From contig CP019454.1 in the NCBI GenBank assembly GCA_002951815.1, positions 1,922,001-1,986,000 on the forward strand: 64,000 nt of DNA, read 5' to 3'. Positions 16,954-25,675 of the stretch are shown in pieces. Positions within the stretch are counted from its first letter, which is position 1; every line of letters begins with the position of its first letter. Source of the stretch: Sulfobacillus thermotolerans (lineage in GTDB: Bacteria > Bacillota > Sulfobacillia > Sulfobacillales > Sulfobacillaceae). Both the position numbers and the translations under genes were made by a program. The notes beneath the pieces were generated by a model. That model searched no databases. It saw nothing but the letters and a program-made list of their open reading frames with translations, and had not been told where the DNA came from.

Positions 16954-17793
16954 TCATATTGTGGCTTCGGATCTGTCTACCCATGTCCGAAGAGCTTGAT
17001 GAAAGGCCCCTGGCGCTTGTTTGTGCACCGTGTGTCCAGCGTGAGGAATGAGATGCACCTGACTATTGGGTAACGCCGTGTGCAAGGATTCCGCCAGGGC
17101 CTGAAACTTTTGGTCATGCGCGCCAGCAATAAGGAGAACCGGCATATGGTAGGAGGGCAGAATGCTCCATAAAGAAGCTTGGTGCCCTGTTCCGGCCGCG
17201 CGCAGACTGGACGCTAGTCCTACCGGATTATTCCCTAATCGTTCTTCGTATTGCTGGGCTGCTAAAGCCGGATCGTCTGTGCGCAACAAGGGCAATGTGC
17301 CCCAGTAGTCTGCAAACCATTTGATGCCGCGTTCCTCAATGTGGCGTGCTAGTTGTTCGTCTGCTTGGCGTCGTAGAGCTCGTTCTTCTCTGCTGCGAAG
17401 CCCTGCGGTGGTACTTTCGAGAATCAGCGACCGCACCCTGGCTCCTCCACCATACAAGGGAAGATGCAAAGCAAGTCTACCGCCCATAGAATATCCTAAA
17501 ATCCCCACATCGGATACGCCAAGATGTTTGAGTAAGCGCCATAGGTCTCGTGCGGTTGTGGGAAGGGCCATATCGTCCACGGTTCCTGTGTGAAAACTCT
17601 GGCCATGGCCAGGTAAATCGGGCATAATGCAGTAATATTTCGAAGCCAAAGTCTCGGCTGTCGGCCACCAATCGTGGTGGCTTCCTGTAAATCCATGGAG
17701 TAACAGCCACGCTGGATGGCCTGATTGACCCGCGGTCACGAAGTGATAGGTGCGGGTCGGTGTGGCTGCAAACTGGTGGTGTTGGACGTTCAT
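16954..17793 (-). CDS. menH: 2-succinyl-6-hydroxy-2,4-cyclohexadiene-1-carboxylate synthase
   Basis: Alpha/beta hydrolase of 279 residues, in the MenH position. LLHGFTGSHHDWW (about 32-44) forms the oxyanion region, GYSMGGR carries the nucleophilic serine (about 106), GAHD the acid (about 222) and PHAGHTVH the histidine (about 253). Its ATG overlaps the menD stop by four bases (ATGA), so translation is coupled. The catalysed step is elimination of pyruvate from the MenD product. Confidence 0.9.
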   Translation of the reverse strand: MNVQHHQFAATPTRTYHFVTAGQSGHPAWLLLHGFTGSHHDWWPTAETLASKYYCIMPDLPGHGQSFHTGTVDDMALPTTARDLWRLLKHLGVSDVGILGYSMGGRLALHLPLYGGGARVRSLILESTTAGLRSREERALRRQADEQLARHIEERGIKWFADYWGTLPLLRTDDPALAAQQYEERLGNNPVGLASSLRAAGTGHQASLWSILPSYHMPVLLIAGAHDQKFQALAESLHTALPNSQVHLIPHAGHTVHKQAPGAFHQALRTWVDRSEATI

Positions 17794-19493
17794 ACGGGGT
17801 CACCCCAAAGAAAGGCATGCCACGAGACATTGTCCTGGCGGCTTGCCGTGTGCCATTCGATAATGCGCAAACCGGGCAAAGGAGCTAAGTCTTGAATTGC
17901 GGCCTTCAGCTCTTCTACAGTCTGGGTGTGGCGATAGGCCGCGTGATAGAGCGCTGCTGCATGTTCAAAGGTTAAGCCATGAGGTGTACCGAATAACGCC
18001 TCAAAGGTTGGTTCAGCCAACTGGCTTTGGGGCAGGAACGAAAAAATCCCTCCGCCGTCGTTATTGACAACAATGATAAGCGCATTGAGACCATATTTTT
18101 TAGCGGCCAAGAGTCCATTCATGTCATGATAAAAAGCAAGGTCTCCGGTGATTAAGACCACTTGGCCTTGTACCGCGGACATCCCTAACGCCGTGGACGT
18201 TACGCCATCGATTCCGTTGGCGCCCCGGTTAGCCCAAAACCGTAACTGACGACCTGGATTGAGCGTGAAGGCATCGACGTCACGGATCGGCATGCTGTTG
18301 CTCACAAAAACGTCGACAGGCTCTAATGGGGCCAACCAATTCACCAGATGGTAATAAAGGGACGGCTCGTTGGGGGTATTCACGGACGCCAAGCGTTGCG
18401 CTAATTGCGCACGCATACCCCGGTCTTGCTCCTGCCATAAATGATGCCACGCTGGATCCACGGTTTGGTTAGAAAGGGCGGTCGCCAATTCATCAAGCAC
18501 CTGATCCGCTGACCCCTGAAGAATTTGGGCCTCTTGGAGCATGGGTTCTCGGTAGCTGTTTTCCGCGTCGATGACGACTAACAGGCTCTGGGCAATAAAT
18601 TGATTAAGAGCTTTGGATGTTGGCGGCGCCCCGATTCGAATAACGGCTTGCGGGGTGGGCAAAGAGGCCGCATGGGCCCGCAAGATAGCATCGTGGGTGC
18701 CCAAAATCGCCGGGTCTAGGCCCCGAAGATTAGATAGCGGATCGGCCCAAATAGGCCATCCTAACTGGCGAGAGAGGCGGAGCATGGCGGGTAAAGCCTG
18801 CGCCATGTGTCCTGGTCCCGCCACAATGAAGCCTTGGCTGATGTGGCGCAGCCACTGGGCCACGAGCAAAATGCCTTGTGGGTCGGGTTGCTCCTGGGCG
18901 GGAATAATTCGAGCAGGACCCGGATCTAACAGCGTCGAGGGGTCGGGAAAGACCGTCAACAGGGGTTCTCGGAATGGAAAATTGAGATGCACAGGTCCCG
19001 CTGGATTTTGTTGGGCGGTAATGGCGGCGCGCTGAGCCGTGATGTTGGCAAATCGGTCCAAAATCTCCGTGCCATCTGCTAAGGGCATGTCTTGAAACCA
19101 TTTGACATGAGAGCCATAAAGGCGGATCTGGTCAATGGTCTGAGCGGCGCCTGAATCGCGCAGTTCAGGAGGCCGATCCGCCGTGAGCACAATCAATGGC
19201 ACATGAGACCAAAAGGCTTCGACCACGGCGGGCATAAAATTGGCGGCGGCTGTGCCTGAAGTCGAGACCAAAAGGGTTGGCCGTCTTAAGTTTTTCGCGA
19301 TGCCTAACGCAAAAAAAGCCGCGGACCGTTCATCCATAAGGACGTATGTCTTTAAATGCGACGCATAAAGGGCAAGAGACAAAGGGGTTGAGCGTGACCC
19401 CGGACATATAACAGCATGCGTGACGCCACTGTGTTCAAGAGAGATGACAAATTGCGCTAAATAGCGGCCGACCTCGGAAGATTGAGTGGACAT
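17790..19493 (-). CDS. menD: SEPHCHC synthase (menaquinone biosynthesis)
   Basis: Thiamine-diphosphate enzyme of 568 residues joining 2-oxoglutarate and isochorismate. CPGSRSTPLSLALY (about 30-43), DERSAAFFALGIAK (about 56-69) and the cofactor motif region GDLAFYHDMNGL to NNDGGGIFSFLPQ (about 430-460) are characteristic of MenD. The ATG at 19493 has AGGAGTGA upstream and overlaps the menF stop by one base; longer in-frame starts would reach far into menF and are rejected. Confidence 0.94.
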   Translation of the reverse strand: MSTQSSEVGRYLAQFVISLEHSGVTHAVICPGSRSTPLSLALYASHLKTYVLMDERSAAFFALGIAKNLRRPTLLVSTSGTAAANFMPAVVEAFWSHVPLIVLTADRPPELRDSGAAQTIDQIRLYGSHVKWFQDMPLADGTEILDRFANITAQRAAITAQQNPAGPVHLNFPFREPLLTVFPDPSTLLDPGPARIIPAQEQPDPQGILLVAQWLRHISQGFIVAGPGHMAQALPAMLRLSRQLGWPIWADPLSNLRGLDPAILGTHDAILRAHAASLPTPQAVIRIGAPPTSKALNQFIAQSLLVVIDAENSYREPMLQEAQILQGSADQVLDELATALSNQTVDPAWHHLWQEQDRGMRAQLAQRLASVNTPNEPSLYYHLVNWLAPLEPVDVFVSNSMPIRDVDAFTLNPGRQLRFWANRGANGIDGVTSTALGMSAVQGQVVLITGDLAFYHDMNGLLAAKKYGLNALIIVVNNDGGGIFSFLPQSQLAEPTFEALFGTPHGLTFEHAAALYHAAYRHTQTVEELKAAIQDLAPLPGLRIIEWHTASRQDNVSWHAFLWGDPV

Positions 19494-20860
19494 CACGACT
19501 TCACTCCTAACGCGTTTAACATGGCTTGTAGTTTCCATTCTGATTCCTCGAGTTCTTTGTGAGGATCCGAATCGTGCATAATGCCGCATCCGGCATAACA
19601 GGACGCTCTATTGCCTGCCACCAGCGCAGACCGTAGCGCAACCCATAGGCTTCCTTGACCCTTAAGGTCCATCGTGCCAACACTGCCCGCATACCATCCT
19701 CGGTCCAGTCCTTCATGGGTGCGCAACCATTGTTGGGCAACGGTTCGGGGTTCTCCGCCTACTGCCGGTGTCGGGTGTAGTTTCAAGGCCAATGACCAAA
19801 GAGACTGATCGCCTCGCACACCCCCCTGAATAGGGGTCCAGAGATGATGGACATTGGCTAACGTGAGAATCTGCGGAGCCTGGGGCACGTGTAAATCGGC
19901 GTAGGGCCTTAAGGTATCGACAATGCGGTTGACCACCGCATCATGCTCACGACGATTTTTTGCACTGTTCATGAGCATTTGTGCGGCGTGGGCGTCAGCG
20001 GAAGCTGATGGTTGACGCGCTGTGGTTCCAGCTAGCGCCATGGTTTCTAGCGTGTGGTCGTGGATGGACAAAAGCAACTCGGGCGTCGCTCCGAGAAATG
20101 TTTGACCTTGGGCGCGGAGGCCAAAAATGGTTGTTGAGGGGTTATGGTGATGCAATGTGTGTAATAGGTGCCCGACGGCTAATGGCGCTGCAAACGTTGT
20201 ATCCACGCGGCGGGCTACCACGACTTTGTGTAAAAGACCTTGCTGGATAGCGGCTGTGGCTTCTTCGACGAGCGCCATCCATTGGGATGATGGTGGAATC
20301 ATATTTTGCGACAAGACGGGAACAGGATCCTTGGAGTCCGGACGTTGGGGACGGTCGACAGCAGCCCACAGAGTGCCATAATACTGCACAGCGTCCTGGG
20401 CTGATGCGAAATGCTTAGGGTACACCGTCACGACAATATGGGCTTGTCCTTCCGACTGATGAATATACAGAGCGGGCAGTACCCACCGAGCATGCCCAAA
20501 TGCTGCCCAAGCCTCATCATGGCTGTCTGACGCGTCAAAAGCAAATCCTCCTCCTAAGGTGGTCTTAGAGGAGAGACCGGCGGCTAACAACTTGAGACGC
20601 TCACGCTCCATATCGATGAAGTCTTGGGAACTTGTCGTTTGCCAACGCATCGCAGCCCCCAGGCCGCATTGTTCCTGCCCCTGGGGATGTGCAAAATACC
20701 AGCCGTCTGCGGTATCTTGCAATGCCATTGGCAAATCCACCGCTGGATAGTCAAATTCTTTTTGCCAGAACTGTTGATCTGGCGCATACCGCCAATGTTC
20801 CCAAGCGGCTGCAACGAACTCTAAAAGGCTTGTGCTCTCAGTGACTGAATGCGTGTTCAT
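19493..20860 (-). CDS. menF: Isochorismate synthase
   Basis: Chorismate-binding enzyme that isomerises chorismate to isochorismate, first step to menaquinone. The conserved C-terminal half contains LAGTTARQ, KNRREHDAVVNRIVDTLRP, LHPTPAVGGEP and RGWYAGSVGTMD, all typical. ATG 20860 gives 455 residues; an in-frame TTG at 20899 would add 13, and no strong ribosome binding site decides between them. It is the first gene of the men operon F-D-H-B-E-A, with menC not seen in the window. The divergent ilv leader begins about 170 bases upstream. Confidence 0.9.
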   Translation of the reverse strand: MNTHSVTESTSLLEFVAAAWEHWRYAPDQQFWQKEFDYPAVDLPMALQDTADGWYFAHPQGQEQCGLGAAMRWQTTSSQDFIDMERERLKLLAAGLSSKTTLGGGFAFDASDSHDEAWAAFGHARWVLPALYIHQSEGQAHIVVTVYPKHFASAQDAVQYYGTLWAAVDRPQRPDSKDPVPVLSQNMIPPSSQWMALVEEATAAIQQGLLHKVVVARRVDTTFAAPLAVGHLLHTLHHHNPSTTIFGLRAQGQTFLGATPELLLSIHDHTLETMALAGTTARQPSASADAHAAQMLMNSAKNRREHDAVVNRIVDTLRPYADLHVPQAPQILTLANVHHLWTPIQGGVRGDQSLWSLALKLHPTPAVGGEPRTVAQQWLRTHEGLDRGWYAGSVGTMDLKGQGSLWVALRSALVAGNRASCYAGCGIMHDSDPHKELEESEWKLQAMLNALGVKS

Positions 20861-21028
20861 ATTGCCATCATAAGACGGAATGAGAAGGAAATCAATCAAT
20901 CTTGTACGCCGAAGACTAATACAGGAATGGATTCATCACGGGGCGCATAGATTGGTACAAATAACAAGGGGAGGTCATTCGTGACGAGAGCTGTCAAAAA
21001 ATATTTTACGAAATTCGGCATTTAGCCC

Positions 21029-21056
21029 TTGTTATTTTCAGAACGAATGGTATAGT
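21029..21056 (+). promoter_or_regulatory. Candidate promoter of the ilv-leu-pheA operon
   Basis: TTGTTA (21029-21034), a 16-base spacer and TATAGT (21051-21056) lie just before the ykkC-like aptamer, consistent with transcription starting near 21063. Confidence 0.65.
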
Positions 21057-21067
21057 GCTTGTATAAA

Positions 21068-21209
21068 TTCTTAGTCGGAGTGTACCTAGGGATCCGCCCG
21101 TAGCGGTAGGACCAAGCGGTACAGGCTCTTTTCTCAAAAAGGGCTACACCATGGGGATAAAAGACTCGTGGCAGGTTCGGCAGTAACTGAACTTGCTATG
21201 GGTTTTTTT
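21068..21209 (+). promoter_or_regulatory. ykkC-class riboswitch (probably ppGpp type) with its terminator
   Basis: The leader has the hallmark segments of the ykkC superfamily in the right order: CTAGGGATCCG (from 21086), GGACCAAGCGGTAC (from 21109) and, on the 3' side, GGGGATAAAAGACTCGTGG (from 21153). The class includes guanidine, PRPP and ppGpp sensors; upstream of branched-chain amino acid genes the ppGpp subtype is expected from published knowledge. CGTGGCAGGTTC (21167-21178) can pair with GAACTTGCTATG (21189-21200), followed by seven T, a terminator whose 5' arm uses the conserved 3' aptamer strand. Ligand binding should therefore block termination, an ON switch. The ligand assignment is inferred. 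Confidence 0.75.
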
Positions 21210-21220
21210 ATACCTACGGC

Positions 21221-21480
21221 TAGATTTGAGCGATGACGGGGTATCATGGCCTCATTGCCCAGACTACAGCGACTCGAGGATGGTGGAAGCTCGAGGTTTG
21301 GCGAGGTTGTGTGTCTCACCCTTGAGCGCGCTTCCCGAGTCCAGAGTGTTCTGGAGGTAGACGAAGCCGGGTGATGTCGTTAACCATCAACGAGTCCTTT
21401 GGTCTTGCCAAGGGAAAAATAAGGGTGGTACCACGCCAACGCGTCCCTTTTAGCCAATAGCGGCTGAAGGGGTTTTTCTT
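21221..21480 (+). promoter_or_regulatory. T-box leader, probable leucine specifier, with terminator
   Basis: AGGGTGGTACCACG (21422-21435) is the T-box sequence that binds the uncharged tRNA end. Upstream, the Stem I landmark GGTGGAAGC (21282-21290) is followed by GTGTGT-CTC-ACCCTTGAG, placing the specifier codon CTC (leucine) at 21315-21317. The terminator CCCTTTTAGCC (from 21445) pairs with GGCTGAAGGGG with two wobbles and ends in a T run at 21473-21477; the antiterminator uses the same strand. Uncharged tRNA-Leu should let the polymerase read into ilvN-ilvC-leuA. The specifier reading is inferred from position. Confidence 0.9.
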
Positions 21481-21519
21481 TTATTAGCCATTATTTCTAA
21501 GACTTGGGGGGTGTCTCTC

Positions 21520-22059
21520 ATGAATCCATTCATTGGGGTGGAAATGCAGGATAAGCCGGGCGCTATTCAACGTCTTTTGCTGCTTCTTGGACAGCGCAAT
21601 GTTGAAATCGAACAGATGACCATTAAAAAAGACCGAGAGGCTGGTCGGCTCACTGCCATGATTGGCATTGACGCGACGGCTGAAAAAGCGCGGTGGGTAA
21701 TGCGCCAATTGACAAGGCATCAGGACATTGTGCGCACCTTTCTCGCGAAGAACTCTTTTCATACGGTGCTTGTCGCTGCAGGGCCTAAGGATTCTGCTGT
21801 GCGCGATGTCCCAGCGGTCTCTTGTTCACCCATTGACGCGCATGCAGGGTACTACACCGTAGCGGGACCCCGTCACGCCGTGGACACGTGGATTGAAGAA
21901 AACCATGCCCGTGTTTTTGCTCTCTTCCCTAGTTGCTTATCGGGAAAAATCAATGACAAACACGCTCGAACTCAGACTCACCACATTCAAGGAGGATGGA
22001 ATCATGAACGCAAAATTATACTACGACGACAGCGCCGATCTGAGGTGGTTAGCCGATAA
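21520..22059 (+). CDS. ilvN: Acetolactate synthase regulatory (small) subunit-like ACT protein
   Basis: A protein of 179 residues whose N-terminal 75 residues form an ACT domain: [20 protein letters not shown] (from residue 4), then a second strand containing [10 protein letters not shown]. In IlvN this domain binds valine and tunes the catalytic subunit. GGGGG lies 8 bases before ATG 21520; GTG 21511 overlaps that site and is rejected. The frame runs 56 bases into ilvC, and its Arg-rich tail does not resemble IlvN, so a frameshift near 21950 is possible. Being first in the operon and four genes from ilvB is unusual. Confidence 0.75.
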   Translation: MNPFIGVEMQDKPGAIQRLLLLLGQRNVEIEQMTIKKDREAGRLTAMIGIDATAEKARWVMRQLTRHQDIVRTFLAKNSFHTVLVAAGPKDSAVRDVPAVSCSPIDAHAGYYTVAGPRHAVDTWIEENHARVFALFPSCLSGKINDKHARTQTHHIQGGWNHERKIILRRQRRSEVVSR

Positions 22060-23026
22060 GACAGTGGCGATCATTGGCTATGGGAGCCAAGGTCACGCTC
22101 ACGCATTAAATCTGCGCGATTCGGGAGTCAATGTCATCATCGGTATCCGCCCAGGACATTCCCGGGACCGGGCCAACGAACAAGGGTTTCGGACGATGGA
22201 CGTGAAAGATGCCGCACGTGAAGCAGACATTATTCAAATTCTTACACCCGACCATCTCCAAGGACAGTTGTTTGAAGAAGATATTTTGCCTGGCTTAGAG
22301 CCCGGCAACGCCCTAGCGTTTGCTCATGGATTTGCCATTCGGTTCAAGCAGATTATTCCACCGCCTGACGTCGATGTGTTTATGGTGGCTCCCAAGGCTC
22401 CAGGCCATTTGGTTCGCCGACTCTACGTGGAAGGTCAAGGAACTCCTGCGTTGGTGGCGGTTGAACAAGATGCGACAGGACATGCGCTGGATATGGCTCT
22501 GGCGTATGCCAAAGGTATTGGTGCCACGCGAGCCGGCGTTATCCGCACCACATTTGCGGAGGAAACGGAAACGGACTTGTTTGGCGAACAAGCGGTATTG
22601 TGCGGTGGTGTGACCAGTTTGATCCAGGCAGGGTTTGAAACGCTGACGGGCGCGGGCTATCAACCCGAAATTGCTTACTTTGAAACGTTGCACGAACTAA
22701 AACTTATTGTGGACTTGATTTATGAGGGTGGAATGGGCGCCATGTGGTATTCCGTTTCTGATACCGCAGAGTACGGCGGTTTAACCGTCGGTCCCAAAAT
22801 TGTCACCGAGGAAACCAAGCAGGAGATGCAGCGTGTATTGGCGGATATTCAAAATGGTACCTTTGCCGAACGCTGGATTGCGGAAAATCAAGCGGGTCGT
22901 CCCTCGTTTAACCGGATGCGTCAGGCCGCTAAAGAACACAGTGTGGAGGACGTGGGACGCGAATTGCGATCGATGATGTCTTGGTTGAAGCCGTCAGTCG
23001 TTGAACAAGATGGGGTTGGCAAATAA
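22004..23026 (+). CDS. ilvC: Ketol-acid reductoisomerase
   Basis: NADPH-dependent enzyme of 340 residues (class I length) acting in valine and isoleucine synthesis. The Rossmann motif is [17 protein letters not shown] (about 24-40), followed by HGFAIRF and a C-terminal knotted domain with [17 protein letters not shown] (about 188-204), which carries metal-binding acids. ATG 22004 has AAGGAGG at 21989; an in-frame ATG at 21893 would add 37 residues unlike the family. It overlaps the end of the ilvN-like frame. Confidence 0.95.
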   Translation: MNAKLYYDDSADLRWLADKTVAIIGYGSQGHAHALNLRDSGVNVIIGIRPGHSRDRANEQGFRTMDVKDAAREADIIQILTPDHLQGQLFEEDILPGLEPGNALAFAHGFAIRFKQIIPPPDVDVFMVAPKAPGHLVRRLYVEGQGTPALVAVEQDATGHALDMALAYAKGIGATRAGVIRTTFAEETETDLFGEQAVLCGGVTSLIQAGFETLTGAGYQPEIAYFETLHELKLIVDLIYEGGMGAMWYSVSDTAEYGGLTVGPKIVTEETKQEMQRVLADIQNGTFAERWIAENQAGRPSFNRMRQAAKEHSVEDVGRELRSMMSWLKPSVVEQDGVGK

Positions 23027-23041
23027 GAGGGAGGTTCGTCC

Positions 23042-24571
23042 ATGGCCGACACGGTACGCATTTTCGATACGACTTTGCGAGATGGGGAACAGTCGCCGGG
23101 CGTGGCATTGACCGCACAGGAAAAATTGGCCATTGCTGAGCAGCTGGCGCGTTTAGGGGTCGATTATCTGGAAGCAGGTTTTCCACAAGCGTCGGAGGGA
23201 GACTTTGACGCCGTGTCTCGGATTGCCTCTTCCATTCAAGGCCCATCCATAGTGGCGTTGGCCCGTTGCAATCGCCAGGATATTGAACGGGCGGCACAGG
23301 CTCTTGAAAAGGCACAAAACGCGCGCATTCATGTGTTTATCGCGACATCGCCCATTCATATGCAGGCGAAGTTGCGGATGAGCCCCGAAGAGGTGTTGGA
23401 ACGCATCGATGCGATGGTGCGGTTGGCCAAGAGCTATCGTGACGACGTGGAGTTTTCGTGTGAAGACGCAACGCGTTCTCATCATGATTTTCTAATCCGG
23501 GCGGGGCGCATCGCGGTTGCGGCAGGGGCGTCCACCCTGAACTTTCCCGACACGGTCGGCTATACGAGTCCTCGAGAATATTTCCAGTTGATCACGGCCA
23601 TGCGCGAAGCGATTCCTGATCCGGATGTCATCTTGTCTGTACATTGCCATGATGATCTCGGAATGGCCGTCGCTAATACATTAGCAGGCATTGAAGCTGG
23701 TTGTCGGCAAGTGGAGGTGGCCGTTAATGGCATTGGCGAACGGGCGGGGAATGCCTCATTAGAAGAGGTTGTGATGAACCTCACCGCGCGTCAAGACCAA
23801 TATCAAGTCCAACACCACATCAAAACCCAAGAGATTTACCGTGCGAGCCAATTGGTCAGTAAATTAACCGGAATGACTGTACAGCCGAATAAAGCGATTG
23901 TTGGCAAAAATGCCTTTCGTCACGAGTCCGGGATCCACCAAGATGGGATGCTAAAAGACCGGTCGACGTACGAAATCATGACGCCAGAGACGGTTGGCTG
24001 GGGTCTTAGTCGGTTAGTATTAGGCAAGCATTCCGGTCGTCATGCGCTGAGACAGCGCCTTGAGGAATTGGGGCTTACCGCCACGAGCCAGCAAATCGAC
24101 CAAATCCAAGCGCGGATCAAGGAACTGGGTGAGCTGAAGAGCGACATCAATGACCAAGACCTGGAGGCGGTATGGCAAGAGGAAGTGGGGCAAATGCGGC
24201 GTTCTAGGCATACGGAGCTCGTCGCATGGCAGGTTAGTACCGGTAGCCAAAATCACCCGGTGGCCTATGTCAAAGTCCGCGTGGGTCAAGAAACCCGCGA
24301 AGACTCTGGGAGTGGCGATGGTCCGGTCCATGCGCTCTTTCAAGCTTTTTCCCGAGCCTTGGCATTGAATCATGTGGAATTAACCGCTTATCATTTGTCC
24401 CCCATTTCTCCCGGTGAGGCAGGTCTTGCCACGGTGCAGGTGGAGATTAACGGCTATGACTGCGAAACACGAGGGCAGGCGTCGGACAGCGATGTCATGA
24501 AAGCGACAGCGATAGCCTTGCACGAAGCGCTTTCCTATTTATATGAACGCACACAGAACGTCGTGGCTTAA
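23042..24571 (+). CDS. leuA: 2-isopropylmalate synthase
   Basis: Condenses acetyl-CoA and 2-oxoisovalerate, first committed step to leucine. The 509-residue length fits Leu[12 protein letters not shown] (about 9-19), the metal-binding HCHDDLG (about 202-208), and [10 protein letters not shown] (about 236) are in the catalytic barrel. The C-terminal third (from about 385) is the allosteric leucine-binding domain. GGGAGG precedes the ATG, 15 bases after ilvC. Homocitrate or citramalate synthases are unlikely, given leuB next door. Confidence 0.95.
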   Translation: MADTVRIFDTTLRDGEQSPGVALTAQEKLAIAEQLARLGVDYLEAGFPQASEGDFDAVSRIASSIQGPSIVALARCNRQDIERAAQALEKAQNARIHVFIATSPIHMQAKLRMSPEEVLERIDAMVRLAKSYRDDVEFSCEDATRSHHDFLIRAGRIAVAAGASTLNFPDTVGYTSPREYFQLITAMREAIPDPDVILSVHCHDDLGMAVANTLAGIEAGCRQVEVAVNGIGERAGNASLEEVVMNLTARQDQYQVQHHIKTQEIYRASQLVSKLTGMTVQPNKAIVGKNAFRHESGIHQDGMLKDRSTYEIMTPETVGWGLSRLVLGKHSGRHALRQRLEELGLTATSQQIDQIQARIKELGELKSDINDQDLEAVWQEEVGQMRRSRHTELVAWQVSTGSQNHPVAYVKVRVGQETREDSGSGDGPVHALFQAFSRALALNHVELTAYHLSPISPGEAGLATVQVEINGYDCETRGQASDSDVMKATAIALHEALSYLYERTQNVVA

Positions 24572-24592
24572 GCCACAACCAAGGAGGACATC

Positions 24593-25675
24593 ATGGCGAG
24601 TCACCAATTACTAGTGTTGGCTGGAGATGGAATTGGGCCCGAGGTCACGGAGTCTGCATTGAAGATTCTGGAAATTATGGCGAAGCTGGAAGATTGGCAG
24701 GTTGAAGTGGATCATGCCGCGATTGGCGGTGCTGCCATCGACCAATACGGCGATCCGTTTCCGGAGGCGACGCAGCAGGCGATTGACCGGTCTTCTGCTG
24801 TATTGTTGGGAGCGGTTGGAGGACCCAAGTGGGATAACGCGCCAAGGCGTCCAGAGGCAGGGTTGCTCGACATGCGCCAATACATGGGACTGTGGGCTAA
24901 TCTACGACCGTTCGAAATGATTCCCGGTCTCGAGCATTTATCTCCATTACGACATCCTGTGATGAATGGCATTATTTTTCGAGAATTGACAGGTGGCCTT
25001 TACTTTGGGCAGCCACGGGGACGGCGGTTTTTACCAGGAGACTTGGAAGTCATTGATACGCTACAATACCGTAAATCCGAAATGACGCGGATTATACAAT
25101 TGGCTTTTCAATACGCTAAGGACCACGGTTTGACATTGACGTCTGTGGACAAAGCCAATGTATTGGAAAGCTCCCGAGTATGGCGTGAAGTGACGGAAGA
25201 GCTGGCTCGTCAATATCCCGACGTGCCGCTTAGCCACCGATATGTTGATGCTGCAGCTATGGATATGGTACTCAATCCGCAAAATTACCAAGTCGTGGTG
25301 ACGGAAAATCTCTTTGGCGATATTTTAAGTGATTTAGCTGGGGGATTGGTGGGGTCTCTTGGACTTCTTGGTTCCTTGTCTGTGGCCGGAACCCCAGGCA
25401 CGCGTGGACTATTCGAACCTGTTCATGGCTCGGCCCCCGATATTGCTGGACAAAACCGCGCGAATCCCACAGGAGCCATTTTATCCCTCGCATTTCTTGT
25501 CGGATGGAGTTGGCAAGAACACGACGCCGAGCACCTGATTCGCGAGGCTGTGACCCAGACGTTAAGCGAAGGGCCCCGAACCGTTGACTTGGGAGGTCAA
25601 GCCACGACGCAAGAATTCACGGAGGCTGTAGGCAATCGGTTAAAGGACATTTGGCAGAGGAGGAGACAGCAATGA
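24593..25675 (+). CDS. leuB: 3-isopropylmalate dehydrogenase
   Basis: NAD-dependent oxidative decarboxylase of 360 residues in leucine synthesis. GDGIGPEV (about 11-18), the substrate-binding ELTGGLYFGQPRG (about 132-144), LFGDILSDLAGGLVGSLGL (about 240-258) and FEPVHGSAPDIAGQ (about 274-287) are canonical. AAGGAGG precedes the ATG. The stop overlaps the ilvB start by four bases (ATGA). leuC and leuD are not in this operon. Confidence 0.95.
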   Translation: MASHQLLVLAGDGIGPEVTESALKILEIMAKLEDWQVEVDHAAIGGAAIDQYGDPFPEATQQAIDRSSAVLLGAVGGPKWDNAPRRPEAGLLDMRQYMGLWANLRPFEMIPGLEHLSPLRHPVMNGIIFRELTGGLYFGQPRGRRFLPGDLEVIDTLQYRKSEMTRIIQLAFQYAKDHGLTLTSVDKANVLESSRVWREVTEELARQYPDVPLSHRYVDAAAMDMVLNPQNYQVVVTENLFGDILSDLAGGLVGSLGLLGSLSVAGTPGTRGLFEPVHGSAPDIAGQNRANPTGAILSLAFLVGWSWQEHDAEHLIREAVTQTLSEGPRTVDLGGQATTQEFTEAVGNRLKDIWQRRRQQ

